DNA of 64,000 nt from Hyposmocoma kahamanoa (GCF_003589595.1 NW_020653397.1:2833530-2897529), one strand, 5' to 3'; positions 18,469 to 28,157 are shown, numbered from the stretch's first letter. Notes: generated by a model from the letters alone, not told the origin. Translations and numbers: made by a program.

Positions 18469-21306
18469 TTATATGTCAAAAAATTCGGCCACGGAGTAAA
18501 AGGTATTATTTAATAAGAAATATAAAAGTTTCTTTTTAAATTCATTAAAATTACTGATTAATCGAATATCCTTAGGTAGATTATTATAAATTTTAGGCGC
18601 CATGACAAATGCACTTTTACTAAATAAAGTAGTTCTATGCGATGCTATACATAATTTGTCACAATTACGTGCTCGTGCAACTTTCTTAAACATTTCTGGG
18701 TGCTTTCTGATGAAAATAGAACATTCATAAATAAATAATCCTGGTAATGTTAATAAATTAAGTTCTTTAAAGTAAGGCTTGCAGCTGTCTGTTCGCCTTA
18801 ATTTGCAAATAGCTCTCACACACTTCTTTTGAGCACGGAGTACGGAATCAATTCCTGAAGCATTTCCCCAAAACATTATCCCATATCTTAAACTAGAAGC
18901 TACGTACGCATGGTAAGCTTGTAGAACTACTTCTCTCTCAACAACTTTGTTCAGCTTAAACAGAAAATACGACTGTTTGCTCAGTGTTGAACAAACCTTT
19001 TCAATTTGAGAACTCCACTTTAATTTGTTATCAACATGTAATCCCAGAAACTTCGTAACATTCGTTTCATCGATATTTTTACCGAGGAAATCAATGTTCT
19101 TTATTTTATATTGATTTCTTTGTCTAAAACTCATTAACTTGGTTTTATCAAAATTGATTTTAAGATTATTTAATTTTAGCCAATTTAATATACACGTCAA
19201 ACTGTCTTTAACTTCATTCTCACTATTACAAATTACTGTGCAGTCATCTGCAAATAATACCATAGGATGCATAATTGACCTTGGAAAGTCATTGATATAT
19301 ATTAAAAATAATAGTGGTCCCAGAATACTGCCTTGGGGCACTCCACATTTGACATTATTAGTGTTAGAGTAATATTCAGTTTCGGTCTTGGTGTTAAAGC
19401 AAAATTTAGTTATCACAGTGGACTGTAATCTGTCAGTTAGGTATGACTTTAAAAGATTATGAACATTACCCCTTACCCCATATGCATTTAGTTTATTTAA
19501 TAGTATCTTATGGTCAACATGATCGAAAGCTTTTGTTAGATCAATGTACAAGGCTAGTACAGGCAATTTGGTGTCAACTCGTTTGTAAATTTGCTGCAAA
19601 AAGTCATAGATAGCCAAGTTAATAGATTTGTTTTTTCGAAATCCTTTTTGTTCTGAACAGAATATATTATTGCCTTCAAAGTAATTGCTTAAACTATTAT
19701 ATATGATTTTTTCGAATATTTTGGAAAACACCGGTATCAATGCAATAGGTCTATACGAGCTGAGACAAAATTTGTCACCTTTTTTGAAAAGTGGTTTTAT
19801 GATTGATAACTTCAGCTTGTCAGGAAATATCCCATCTTCTATACATTTATTAAAAATATGACTCAGCACTGTAGATATAATGTCAGCTACAAACTTTACT
19901 ACCTTAGTATTAATGTTATCGTATCCAGTACTGTTCGTATTTTTCAAGTCACTTATTACTTTCATTACATCATGTGGGGCTACAGGATGCATAAACATAG
20001 ATTTAGGATTGTTATAAAGACAATTGTTATTAGTTCTTTTCATATTCTGATGTACTGGTTGAAATTGTTCTATGAAGTAGTCATTGAAAGCTTGAGCTAT
20101 ACATTTAGGATTACTTATTTTCTCTCCGTTTCTGATTACATCCACAACAGTTTCTTTAGGATATGTACCTCTATGTTTATTTATAATATTCCAAGCCGCC
20201 TTACTTTTATTCTTAGCATTTAGGATATAGTGGTTGTTTTGTGAACGTTTTGTCAAGTAAATAATTTTTTTTAACCGTTTAGTATACAGTTGATAGTTCA
20301 TTTTATGTTTAATGTTTCGAGTGTATCTATAAAGCCATAGCATCTCCCTTTTTTTCTTACAACACAATTTTATTCCTCGTGAAATCCATTGAGGTTTCGT
20401 GTGAGAATGTATTTTGACTTTTTTATTGGGAAAGCATAAATCATATAGTAGTTTAAAGATATCATAAAACATATTAAACATACTATTGGGATCTTTAGTA
20501 GAGTAAACATCACTGAAACGTATACTATTTAAATGATCTCTAAATTTAATCATATTGTGTTTTGATAAATCATGAGTTAATTTATACCAAAATTTATGAC
20601 TATATGTTCTTTTTACCGGGCATTTCAGTAGTTGTGCAGTGTGATCAGACAAAGCGTATTCTATAACACTAGCCTTGCTTCCCTGAATATTATGAAATAT
20701 ATTATCTATGCACTTGCCACTACAGAGACGAGTAGGCTCATTAATTCCAGTTATTAGATTAAAACTTGCAAGCAGATTATTGAGTTGTTTTGTATAAATT
20801 GTATTTTCAAGAATGTCAATGTTAAAGTCACCACAAATTATAATATTTTTAGTCATCTTATAACAGAATTGAAACAGTATGTCGTGAAGACTTTCATAGA
20901 ATAAATTAAAATGATGTTTAGTATTTACTGGTACTCTATAAAAGCATATTATTGTTAAATTATGATCTATGAGCTCGATACCGCAGCATTCAATTACGTT
21001 GGATATACTAAAACATGTTATTGATTCCAATAACTTATATCGAGATTGTTTTCTAATAAGAATACATGTACCGCCATGTCTAACTTCCCTTGTGTAACAA
21101 GCTGCCAGTTTGAAGTTTGGTATATTTAATAAATGCAGATCCTCATTCACCATATTGTGTTCAGTAATACAAATAATGTCCACGGATTTACCACTGTCAA
21201 ATGATTCGTCAAGTACTATTGTTAGTAAGTCAGATTTATTAATTAGTCCGTTAATATTTTGATGTAGTATGTTAATATAGTTAGCTACGAAAAAAATTGT
21301 CAGTTT
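18469..21306 (-). CDS. CR1-like ORF2: APE endonuclease and reverse transcriptase
   Basis: The frame is open from 21306 to the stop at 18469, 945 codons. There is no AUG before the endonuclease: a GTG stands at 21181-21183 and the first AUG (HNM) is ten codons later, already inside the domain. The true N-terminus is probably upstream, since the open frame there reads NYINILHQNINGLINKSDL, with the catalytic Asn of NINGL, followed by ICITEHN (catalytic Glu). Further APE motifs are IICGDFNID and ALSDHTA. RT blocks follow: FKKGDKFCLSSYRPIALIP, LYIDLTKAFDHVDH, GVPQGSILGPLLF and the catalytic VLFADDCT (near 19232-19255), then NLKINFDKTKLMSF and the thumb. The C-terminus (LRYGIMFWGN, AQKKCVRAIC, YFKELNLLTLPGLFIYE) is typical of CR1/L2/Jockey proteins. 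No RNase H is visible. The protein would nick target DNA and copy its own RNA. All key residues seen are retained, so activity is possible. Confidence 0.92.
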   Translation of the reverse strand, partial: KLTIFFVANYINILHQNINGLINKSDLLTIVLDESFDSGKSVDIICITEHNMVNEDLHLLNIPNFKLAACYTREVRHGGTCILIRKQSRYKLLESITCFSISNVIECCGIELIDHNLTIICFYRVPVNTKHHFNLFYESLHDILFQFCYKMTKNIIICGDFNIDILENTIYTKQLNNLLASFNLITGINEPTRLCSGKCIDNIFHNIQGSKASVIEYALSDHTAQLLKCPVKRTYSHKFWYKLTHDLSKHNMIKFRDHLNSIRFSDVYSTKDPNSMFNMFYDIFKLLYDLCFPNKKVKIHSHTKPQWISRGIKLCCKKKREMLWLYRYTRNIKHKMNYQLYTKRLKKIIYLTKRSQNNHYILNAKNKSKAAWNIINKHRGTYPKETVVDVIRNGEKISNPKCIAQAFNDYFIEQFQPVHQNMKRTNNNCLYNNPKSMFMHPVAPHDVMKVISDLKNTNSTGYDNINTKVVKFVADIISTVLSHIFNKCIEDGIFPDKLKLSIIKPLFKKGDKFCLSSYRPIALIPVFSKIFEKIIYNSLSNYFEGNNIFCSEQKGFRKNKSINLAIYDFLQQIYKRVDTKLPVLALYIDLTKAFDHVDHKILLNKLNAYGVRGNVHNLLKSYLTDRLQSTVITKFCFNTKTETEYYSNTNNVKCGVPQGSILGPLLFLIYINDFPRSIMHPMVLFADDCTVICNSENEVKDSLTCILNWLKLNNLKINFDKTKLMSFRQRNQYKIKNIDFLGKNIDETNVTKFLGLHVDNKLKWSSQIEKVCSTLSKQSYFLFKLNKVVEREVVLQAYHAYVASSLRYGIMFWGNASGIDSVLRAQKKCVRAICKLRRTDSCKPYFKELNLLTLPGLFIYECSIFIRKHPEMFKKVARARNCDKLCIASHRTTLFSKSAFVMAPKIYNNLPKDIRLISNFNEFKKKLLYFLLNNTFYSVAEFFDI

Positions 21307-22771
21307 TTAAGTCAATCTTGTTTTCAACTATGTTGTCCATTAATTTTAGTGATGGCTCAGTTTGTGTGGATGCAGTTACGAACTTTATGTGACGTTGTCT
21401 ATTGATAAAATTATTGTAATTTGTTCTGTAGCCAATGTGTAAAATATCCCTCAGCAAATATCGTGACACCATTAGTGAGAACTGCTTACGGTTTGGTATG
21501 TATCTACTGAAATCCATGTTTAAAAAAGTTGCATTATAATGTTTACTACATAATAATTTAAATTCATAATTTAACTTAGTTTCATTCAAATGCTTATTAA
21601 ATGGGACTTCACAAAGAATAACATTTGGTTTCGTAAACTTATTCAACCATATAGTCATGCTAGAAATAATGCTAAATGGATTATCGTCATTCATGCCTCC
21701 CATGATGATAACAAAATCATCGTCATTTAAGTTTCTAATATCACTTGCATATGATTTCAAAATCTCAGATAGCTTAGCTCCAGGTTTGCAGAAGCAATGT
21801 ACATCAAATTGTGATCCAACGAGTGTTTGTAATGTTTGCCTAATTTTTCTGCCCATTTGATCAGCCAAAATAATAATTTTCTTTTTCCCGGCAGTAGGCA
21901 TCTTTTTATTATAATTTACTATTTCTAATTCATTTTCTTGTGTTTCATTAATCATTTCTATTTCTTCATTTAGTTCTGGTTCTGGCTCTGACTGTTTAAA
22001 ACTCAGTTCTTTGAGGTTTGTTTCATGAATATTATAGTCGACTGTATTAATACTTTTACGCTCTTTTTTGCTAGGTTTTTGTTTAGGAGCTAACTTACAG
22101 ATGCGAGTAAGTTTATCGATTTTTTGTTCATACTCAGTGATTCTTTTATGTAGCGAACCATTTTCTAATAGCAAATCATTGTACATTTTATTTGTCGTTT
22201 CCAGTTTATCCATCAAATTGTCCAATTTCATTTTCATTTCTTTTATATTATCAGAATCAGCTCTTGATAAGTCAGGACAGCTTCTATTCAGGGTTGTTTT
22301 TTGTAGTAGAGAGAATCCTTCGTCAACTTCAGGAATTTCATCATCAGTGTCCGAATTCAAAGATGCAAAAGAGTTTTCTGTAGGCACGTTAACTACATAG
22401 TTGTTATGCTCAGCAATATTCCCTGCAGAGGGCGTGGATTCCGATGAATAAAACACGTTAGGTGACGACCGGGGCGTACTTTGATTTATGGGTGTTATGA
22501 TTTGTTTCTGATTAACGTTAATTTTAGTGGCGACCTTTATTTTTTCCACTATATTTTCAATTTTTGCTACGCAAACGTGACATTTCCAAGATTTCATTAA
22601 TACCTGCTTCCTTATTGGCGTCATCAAACGAAACCTTTTTTCTGATATGTCTCTAGTACAATTAACATCAAATACTTTGTCACATTGGATGCATTTTAAA
22701 AATTCTCTTGTGGTAATAGTTTGTTTGCATGCAGTACACTTCAATTTTTGCTTACAAATTGCCATTGCCAT
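21281..22771 (-). CDS. CR1-like ORF1: PHD-like finger, coiled coil, SGNH-like domain
   Basis: 496 residues, starting with AUG at 22769-22771. Residues about 12-70 form a PHD-like zinc finger (CTAC, CIQCDKVFDVNC, then WKCHVC). A low-complexity Ser/Thr/Asn-rich linker follows, then a coiled coil around residues 170-225 (KMKLDNLMDKLETTNKMYND onward), an acidic and basic linker, and a SGNH-hydrolase-like domain from about residue 295: IIILADQMGR (block I), IIMGGMNDDN (block III, G-x-N-D) and LLRDILHIGY (block V, D-x-x-H). Block I would normally read GDS; here it is ADQ, so the nucleophile Ser seems absent. In CR1-like elements this protein is expected to bind the element RNA and act in the ribonucleoprotein. 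It ends inside the start of ORF2, which lies in the +1 frame after a run of seven T. Confidence 0.9.
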   Translation of the reverse strand: MAMAICKQKLKCTACKQTITTREFLKCIQCDKVFDVNCTRDISEKRFRLMTPIRKQVLMKSWKCHVCVAKIENIVEKIKVATKINVNQKQIITPINQSTPRSSPNVFYSSESTPSAGNIAEHNNYVVNVPTENSFASLNSDTDDEIPEVDEGFSLLQKTTLNRSCPDLSRADSDNIKEMKMKLDNLMDKLETTNKMYNDLLLENGSLHKRITEYEQKIDKLTRICKLAPKQKPSKKERKSINTVDYNIHETNLKELSFKQSEPEPELNEEIEMINETQENELEIVNYNKKMPTAGKKKIIILADQMGRKIRQTLQTLVGSQFDVHCFCKPGAKLSEILKSYASDIRNLNDDDFVIIMGGMNDDNPFSIISSMTIWLNKFTKPNVILCEVPFNKHLNETKLNYEFKLLCSKHYNATFLNMDFSRYIPNRKQFSLMVSRYLLRDILHIGYRTNYNNFINRQRHIKFVTASTQTEPSLKLMDNIVENKIDLKTDNFFRS

Positions 22772-23402
22772 TTTCTCAAAAAAAATTTTAACCTCAATGA
22801 AGTGATTAAAATATAAATTAATTAGTCAAGTAAGTTAAAATAAATTATATTTCCCTGGTAATTATACAGGTATCGCCCTCTAGTAGCGTGTCGTAGTAAA
22901 TGTTAAAGCGTTGATCTATGATCTTCTTCAGGGTGACGTTGTTATACAAGTCCTCACTAGATGGCGTGCACGGATAACTAAAAAGCCGCAAAGACAGAGT
23001 AAATAATGAATGACTACTCAGGGTCCAAAGGTCAATTTATCAATGATCTAACGAAATATTCGTTACGGATATCGAATTTAAAATTAAACACTGAAGTCAC
23101 TGCAGTTATAGTACGAGAGTTAAACAATTCATCCGTAAGCTACTCTGAATTCGGTTCAACTAGAGTTTATGCATTTATTATAAGATTAATGACCAAAATC
23201 GTCGTAGAAATGAATGTAGTGTAACTTTTTGTATATCTATACTAATTGTTCTCAAAGCACTTCACAAACACTTACACTGAATATTTGCATATAAATGATT
23301 AATTTGTATATATTTTTATGATAAATTACACAATTTACTTAATTTAAATAAAATAAATTTCACGGATCGATGTTTTGCCTAGTCGCGCCCTCTGGCGTAC
23401 TC
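22772..23402 (-). promoter_or_regulatory. 5' UTR of the CR1-like element
   Basis: About 630 bp between the ORF1 AUG and the resumption of repeat H. Holds two related CAGAGGGCG/TAGAGGGCG words (minus strand, near 23385 and 22880). It should contain the internal promoter, but no specific motif was recognised. The open frame 23006-23224 has no known domain. Confidence 0.6.
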
Positions 23403-23490
23403 AAAAATGAAAGGTCGATGTTCTATGATTTGACCACATTGTAAAGTTTTGCAAAAACTCCGACTAATGTTCAATGTGTTTAGAGTCACA
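23403..23490 (+). repeat. Repeat H, right half
   Basis: AGGTCGATGTTCTATGATTT, GACCACATTGTAAAGTTTT and GCAAAAACTCCGACTAATGT match 358-445, completing the repeat split by the CR1-like element. Confidence 0.85.
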
Positions 23491-23648
23491 GTTGAGATCA
23501 CGTTAATGCTAAATGCATGATGTAGATACATACATTATGTATACATAATGTAGAGTAGATACATTATGGACCAGCTAAAAAAACATCATTCACTGGAGTG
23601 CATAAAGTACCTATTTTATCCAATAAGAACAGTTTTCAACATTTTTTA

Positions 23649-24490
23649 TCCGCTCACGCGATTCATGCGTCTCTGGAAGCATACCACACCTAGAGGTGCC
23701 GGTGATGATTTTATACCGATTTATCGGATATCGAAGTTATAACAGGTAAAAGAACTAATACTAATTGCTATTTCGGTAACTACTCTAGTAAACCATAAAG
23801 TTTTTAATGCCTGCGTCTGTCATTTAAAAAAATAAACAACTTCAAAAATACGTCACTACCATTGACTTACAATTATATGGACGTCATGTCCGCGCTTAAA
23901 AGTGTCCACACTTGTAAGGCGCTAAAATCGTATACAGAGCGCCAAACTCCGCTTTAGTCTTCATTTGTTCGACTGACAGCGCGATACTGCGATGACATTA
24001 CAATTTAAATTTCGAATAGGTTGACTTGGGACATTTTTTTCGTGGTTTTTGTATTAGACCCGTCGTCCATTTATTTGTAAGTCAATGGTCACTACAATCG
24101 TGTGTGTTATTGTTTGGGCTGGTGATGTCGGTGTTTATTTATTGAAAACATACCGTAAGTTGCGTTTTTTAAGTTTACCCTGAATATAAATGTTTATAAA
24201 CTATACTTTAAGGAGTAATTTCATGGTAAACATTAGAACCACTCAAACGGAATATTATCATATTTACCCAAGTACATCAAAAATTTCATTAGTGCTTTTT
24301 AAGTGCAGGATTTGCGGTGTATTACTGCATTTTATTTGAGATGTTTTTTGTTGTAGTACGGAGGGTATTTATTTAGCAATGCAGAATAATAATTTTTATT
24401 TTTAAAAACTTGTATTTAAACTGAATCCTTTTCTAATTTGCGAAACCAAATAGCCGCCATTTTGCGGTAGGATGAGCGCATGGCGTGAGC
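23649..24490 (+). mobile_element. MITE-A with nested MITE-B
   Basis: Copy of a roughly 610-bp family with inverted termini CCGCTCACGCGAT. Ordered blocks: CACACCTAGAGGTGCCGGTG, TATCGGATATCGAAGTTATA, ATTTATTGAAAACATACCGT, TTACTCATGG-like spacer, AATGCAGAATAATAATTTTT. The right terminus (GCGCATGGCGTGAGC) is degraded. Length is increased by MITE-B at 23859-24088. Confidence 0.88.
23859..24088 (+). mobile_element. MITE-B nested in MITE-A
   Basis: Inverted ends CCATTGACTTACAA and TTGTAAGTCAATGG. Flanked by direct TCACTA (23853-23858 and 24089-24094). Other MITE-A copies read TCACGACAATCG at this point, so the empty site confirms a 6-bp duplication. Confidence 0.88.
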
Positions 24491-24653
24491 TGTTATTTAA
24501 TGTGCTCTACACTTTCATTCCAAAAACATAAACGACGTCGTAAATAGAAAAGACTATTCACAAAATCTAAAAAGCCGACAGGAATAGTTGTGAAAAGTGA
24601 AAAATCAGAAATTTCCTAAAAAACAGTAGGTTTTCGCTAAAAAAGTTTTTTCC
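24491..24653. other. No feature recognised
   Basis: Short AT-rich spacer between MITE-A and a SINE tail. Confidence 0.35.
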
Positions 24654-24700
24654 TGGTACGGGGCTATGTTGAGTGTATGCGTTATTATTATTAATAATAT
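24654..24700 (+). repeat. SINE-1 tail fragment
   Basis: GGTACGGGGCTATGTTGAGT followed by GTATGCGTTATTATTATTA, the 3' end of SINE-1 only. Confidence 0.75.
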
Positions 24701-24829
24701 AAAATGTTCATGTAAATCATAGAATTTTAATTATTCGTATAATATAATTTCTATATGTATGTGTAAATGTTTATACCTAGCACCTCCGCTTTTATTATTT
24801 ATTTTTCCGCTTTTTTTTATATTATTATT

Positions 24830-24995
24830 TTTCCGCTCCGTGTTTAGTCTCTCTCCACCCTAAGGTTGTCTGGAAGAAATCGCTGTAAGCGATAAGACCG
24901 CCAGTTGTTACCCTGCTAATGTGTTTAATTTTTGTCCTGTAATCTCTATGCATGTGGTGCTAACAATAAAGAATTTTTTATCTATCTTTATATTA
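24830..24995 (+). repeat. LINE 3' UTR fragment
   Basis: CCTAAGGTTGTCTGGAAGAA, ATCGCTGTAAGCGATAAGAC, CGCCAGTTGTTACC and a terminal CAATAAAGAATTTTTTATCT. The AGCGATAAGACCGCC block and AATAAAG end are common in Lepidoptera-type LINE ends (recall, not searched). Confidence 0.6.
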
Positions 24996-25039
24996 ATACA
25001 AAGAATGAACACTCAGAGAAAATTATATCGATCCGAACA

Positions 25040-25095
25040 AAGTCATAGAACGAAGGCCTATGTTCAGCAGTGGACGTCTCCTGGCTGATATGCTT
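25040..25095 (+). repeat. RTE-type LINE 3' terminus
   Basis: GAAGGCCTATGTTCAGCAGT, GGACGTCTCCTGGCTGATAT: the terminal sequence of RTE-like LINEs (compare the end of the relic at 27370-27745). Confidence 0.65.
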
Positions 25096-25370
25096 GCTCG
25101 TAAACAGTGCTATAACTTGCAGATAAAGTCGGCTGTAATATACTGAACTACCCCCACAGGCTTTTTCATTATATTACCGAATTATGGCGGTAATGGATTT
25201 TTAAAAATTTTATTTGCACTGTACTTCTCTTATACGTTAAGATTAAGAAAAATCTGAATTTTTTCATATATGTACAAAAAAACTAAACATTTCCTAAATT
25301 AATTTTATAAACTCAATTTCGTGCTTCTAATAGACTCTATTTCCTTATTTACCCCTATATTGAGGGTGTC
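25096..25370. other. No gene recognised
   Basis: AT-rich spacer. Confidence 0.35.
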
Positions 25371-25460
25371 ATGGACATACACATAGACAATCACAAATTA
25401 CACCCAATCTCACGAGAGAAATAAATGTAGGCCACACAAATATTTCTCCCGGCCCGGGAA
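25371..25460 (-). repeat. SINE-1 partial, reverse
   Basis: Covers the middle of SINE-1 (GTGTCATGGACATACACATA, ACACCCAATCTCACGAGAGA, ATATTTCTCCCGGCCCGGGA). The tRNA-like head and tail are missing. Confidence 0.8.
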
Positions 25461-25954
25461 TTGGGAAAATACGATTTGAAAATTTTAAACAAATTCTGAG
25501 TGAAACCAATTGGAAGATCCATTCAGTATTTTTTATGCATGTACGCCATTTCAGATCTGTAAAAAATTGTTTCCTTTACAAAATCAAGACAAATTTTCGA
25601 CAATCAAATTGTAAACAATACGTCACGTATTTAACCTTAAAATATCCAGGTATTAACAATTAGTTCACTGCTCCTCTGCAAACTGTGGTTAAAAACATCA
25701 GAGGCCGTTGATAGAACCGGAACGTGTTAAGTGACCACTCCTCCCCCAATCCCCCTAGTGCTGCCTCACTGCCTTATTACTTTATCAGATAGAGAGGAAA
25801 ACGGCTACGTAACATTTTTTTGATTGAATAGAAACTTTTCGTTTTACGACACATTTTTAAATAATCTCGGCGGCCCAATAAAATCATATTTGAAAAGGAC
25901 TTACCTGATATTATTTATTATTTTCGGAATAAAAATAGAACTAAGCCAATTTTT
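25461..25954. other. No gene recognised
   Basis: AT-rich; nothing recognised. Confidence 0.35.
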
Positions 25955-26175
25955 TTTATAGTAACTAAGTGACAAGACGAACAAGTCGTGCGCCTGATGG
26001 TAAGCGACATGCCTGACCATAACAGTTGAAGTGCCACTCAGAGCCTTAAATCGCAAAGATCCCCCGTCACCTTGAGACGTAAGTTGACAAGTACCATGTG
26101 CCAGTGATTTCAGCAGCACTCTTAAAAGAGCTCCTTGCCAAAGAGTTCGTCCAGGAAAGTACTCGCACCTTTTTG
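25955..26175 (-). repeat. Rep-4, reverse copy
   Basis: From AACAAGTCGTGCGCCTGATG through GTCACCTTGAGACGTAAGTT to AAGAGTTCGTCCAGGAAAGT. Confidence 0.85.
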
Positions 26176-26324
26176 AATCGTAAGGGCGCATGTATTCGAC
26201 ACGAATTTCCGCGCTGAGACCGTATTGCCGCCGCGCAGCGACCGCGTGCATCTAACTGTCATGGCAAAGTACACTATATTTATTTAGCTTTTAAGAGCTC
26301 TCATGCCAAAAAAATTTTGACGTT

Positions 26325-26575
26325 TGAGGATAGGACGAACGGTAACGACGTACCGACACGTCTCTTCCCCCGCGACCCTCCTCCCCGCATGCGTCCACGC
26401 GGATCTGCTCGGCCTAGATCAAGACGAGCCCGCGCGATACGCCCTCCTCCTCGGGCCAGCCTAGCTCCATCGCCCGACCCGTGAGTTTTTCTTAGCTTCA
26501 CCGTGGGTTGAAATCGACCACGGCTACTAGACCCCCCCGCCACGACAAGGCGGGAACCCATTCAGGGGGGAAACC
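26325..26575 (-). repeat. GC-rich repeat, reverse copy
   Basis: Reverse complement of 48205-48560: GTTCCCGCCTTGTCGTGGCG, GGTCTAGTAGCCGTGGTCGA, CCCACGGTGAAGCTAAGA and GACGTGTCGGTACGTCGTTA. Much more GC-rich than its surroundings. Perhaps the 5' region of an R1-like LINE; not proven. Confidence 0.7.
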
Positions 26576-26927
26576 TAACCTAACCGAACCTAATCGTGTT
26601 TTTGCGATAAACATTCAACATATCCTGAAAGAACAACTGTTTCGTTATAATTCGGTTTTCGGTGTAATGATAATTCGAACAAACGTTATATCGGACAAAA
26701 AATTTTCGACTTTGTGATAGGTTACCATTTTGAAGTTCGGATATCATTTCGGATCTCAAATAGCAGTTGCTCCACACTACATGATGGAGGGTGTTTTTGG
26801 CATTCTCTTGTTAAGCAACGATGAACGCAAAGTTCTAATAATTTTGGTCTTGTTTTAATATCTGTCAAAACTGTTGTAGCATTTAACAGGTTTCGGTTTT
26901 ATCCTTTATATTTAAACTCTTAAACGG
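26576..26927. other. No gene recognised
   Basis: Begins with a CCTAACCTAACCGAACCTAA string near 26572-26592, then AT-rich sequence without features. Confidence 0.35.
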
Positions 26928-27350
26928 TACAACCTCAAATGCTTTGGTTGATTACGCTTAACACTTTCAGTGTTGAATCATTCACTTTGGAAAAAATATG
27001 TAGCTAAATTGAGGATGTAAATTCAGTATACGGTGTGAAAAAAACACAAGCTTACCTTACAAACCATATCTTAATAGGTACTTTACATAACTGGGGTCGG
27101 CGGACAAGTAAAGCACACAAGTAAAAAAACCAACTAAATATTTAAATTAATACATTTACCGACTGAAGCACATAAGTAAAATGATTTGTTGCTTCATTAA
27201 TTTGTGACTTAAATTTTAGTCGCGTCTTTATCAAATTTATCATTCTCTTCACATCTTCCAACATTATAAACAACACAAAAAATATAGAATTACATATTAA
27301 AAAACGAAGCATTTTTCGACTTATGAGTTTTAGTCCGCCGACCCTATATT
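26928..27350 (+). repeat. Repeat F with nested MITE
   Basis: Repeat F blocks ACAACCTCAAATG, AAATTGAGGATG and AATAGGTACTTTACATA stop at 27090, where a MITE (27093-27344) begins; TATATTATT follows it as expected for F. Confidence 0.65.
27093..27344. mobile_element. Small MITE with GGGTCGGCGGAC termini
   Basis: Inverted ends GGGGTCGGCGGAC (27093-27105) and GTCCGCCGACCC (27333-27344), about 250 bp apart, AT-rich interior without code. A TA duplication is possible but not certain. Confidence 0.7.
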
Positions 27351-27369
27351 ATTATCCATGATTTTTTTT

Positions 27370-27745
27370 TATATCATCATCATCATAATTTCAGCCAAAA
27401 GCCGTCCACTGCTGAACATAAACTTGCACGCTTGCATCCAGCGGACTCCCGCGGCCTTCACCAGATCATCAGTGCACCTTATGGGTGGTCTGCCCACGCC
27501 GCGTCTACCTATACGTGGTCGCCATCTGTTCTGCAAGCAACAGTTTGCAATTCGTAGGGCTATGTCGGTTACTCTGGTTCCCTTGTGGATATCCTCATTA
27601 CTGATTCGTTCTCGCAACGGAACTCCGAGCATGGCCCTTTCCATTGCCCTTTGAGTGACCTTGAGCCCGTAGTGAGCGACCACGTCTCAGTGCCGTAAGT
27701 CATCCAACACACACTGGTCGAAGACTTGTCTTGAGACACTGTGGT
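27370..27745 (-). pseudogene. RTE-type LINE C-terminal fragment
   Basis: The reverse frame 27369-27683 reads LKVTQRAMERAMLGVPLRER, then ISNEDIHKGTRVTDIALRIA, WRPRIGRRGVGRPPIRCTDD and AGVRWMQA. This is the C-terminal signature of RTE-like proteins (KVTQRAMER.MLG.., WRPR.GRR..GRPP.RW.DD, AG..WMQ.A). A few dozen residues before WRPR (the WAGH segment) are missing. A (CAT)n tail at 27374-27387 marks the 3' end. The RT core is absent. Confidence 0.85.
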
Positions 27746-28099
27746 ATTTTGGACTAGAAGATATGGCGTAATTTCCCGAACGCTGTTTAGCCGAGTCGGA
27801 ATCGACGATTGACTTTCTTCTGTTTTTCTTCATGATTTTTTAAAATAAGAAACTGAACTAAACAGAACAATTATGGTATACGATGGGACTTCAGATGCCG
27901 TTCTTTATTTCAGAATTTATTTTTATACAAACGAAATGAAAGCAATTTGAAAAATGTGCATCGTCTACTATACGCGTGATATTTAGTTCAGTTAATATAA
28001 AAAAAAATCATTGCTACAAGGTAATTTTACCTTAATTGGAGACAGCGGTCTTCTTGTAAAATTTGTAGGAAAGTTTGTGTTCATTTTCTTTCAAGAAAA
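27746..28099. other. No gene recognised
   Basis: AT-rich; nothing recognised. Confidence 0.35.
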
Positions 28100-28157
28100 T
28101 TTTTAGGTATAGTGTTTTCACACTGTATTACTAATCAGTGTATATCCTAAATTTTTT
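28100..28157 (-). repeat. Repeat F fragment
   Basis: The reverse complement carries TTTAGGATATACACTGATTA and GTGTGAAAACACTA, matching 9318-9355. Confidence 0.5.

Larger units (their letters stand above)
18176..23402 (-). mobile_element. CR1-like non-LTR retrotransposon, apparently complete
   Basis: About 5.2 kb on the minus strand: 5' UTR (about 22772-23402), ORF1, overlapping ORF2, 3' UTR (18205-18468) and a (TTGA)n-type terminal microsatellite. Its ends are set by the interrupted repeat H on both sides. Both long frames are open from end to end, in contrast to every other element here. Flanking A-runs (AAAAA) could be the target duplication but are too simple to prove it. The combination PHD-like finger plus SGNH/esterase in ORF1 and APE endonuclease plus RT in ORF2 is the architecture reported for CR1-like elements. 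Confidence 0.9.

Noticed and set aside
19139..20223. Plus-strand frames opposite ORF2
   Set aside because: Antisense to a strongly supported reverse transcriptase.
22068..22400. 110-residue plus-strand frame opposite ORF1
   Set aside because: Antisense to ORF1; no domain.
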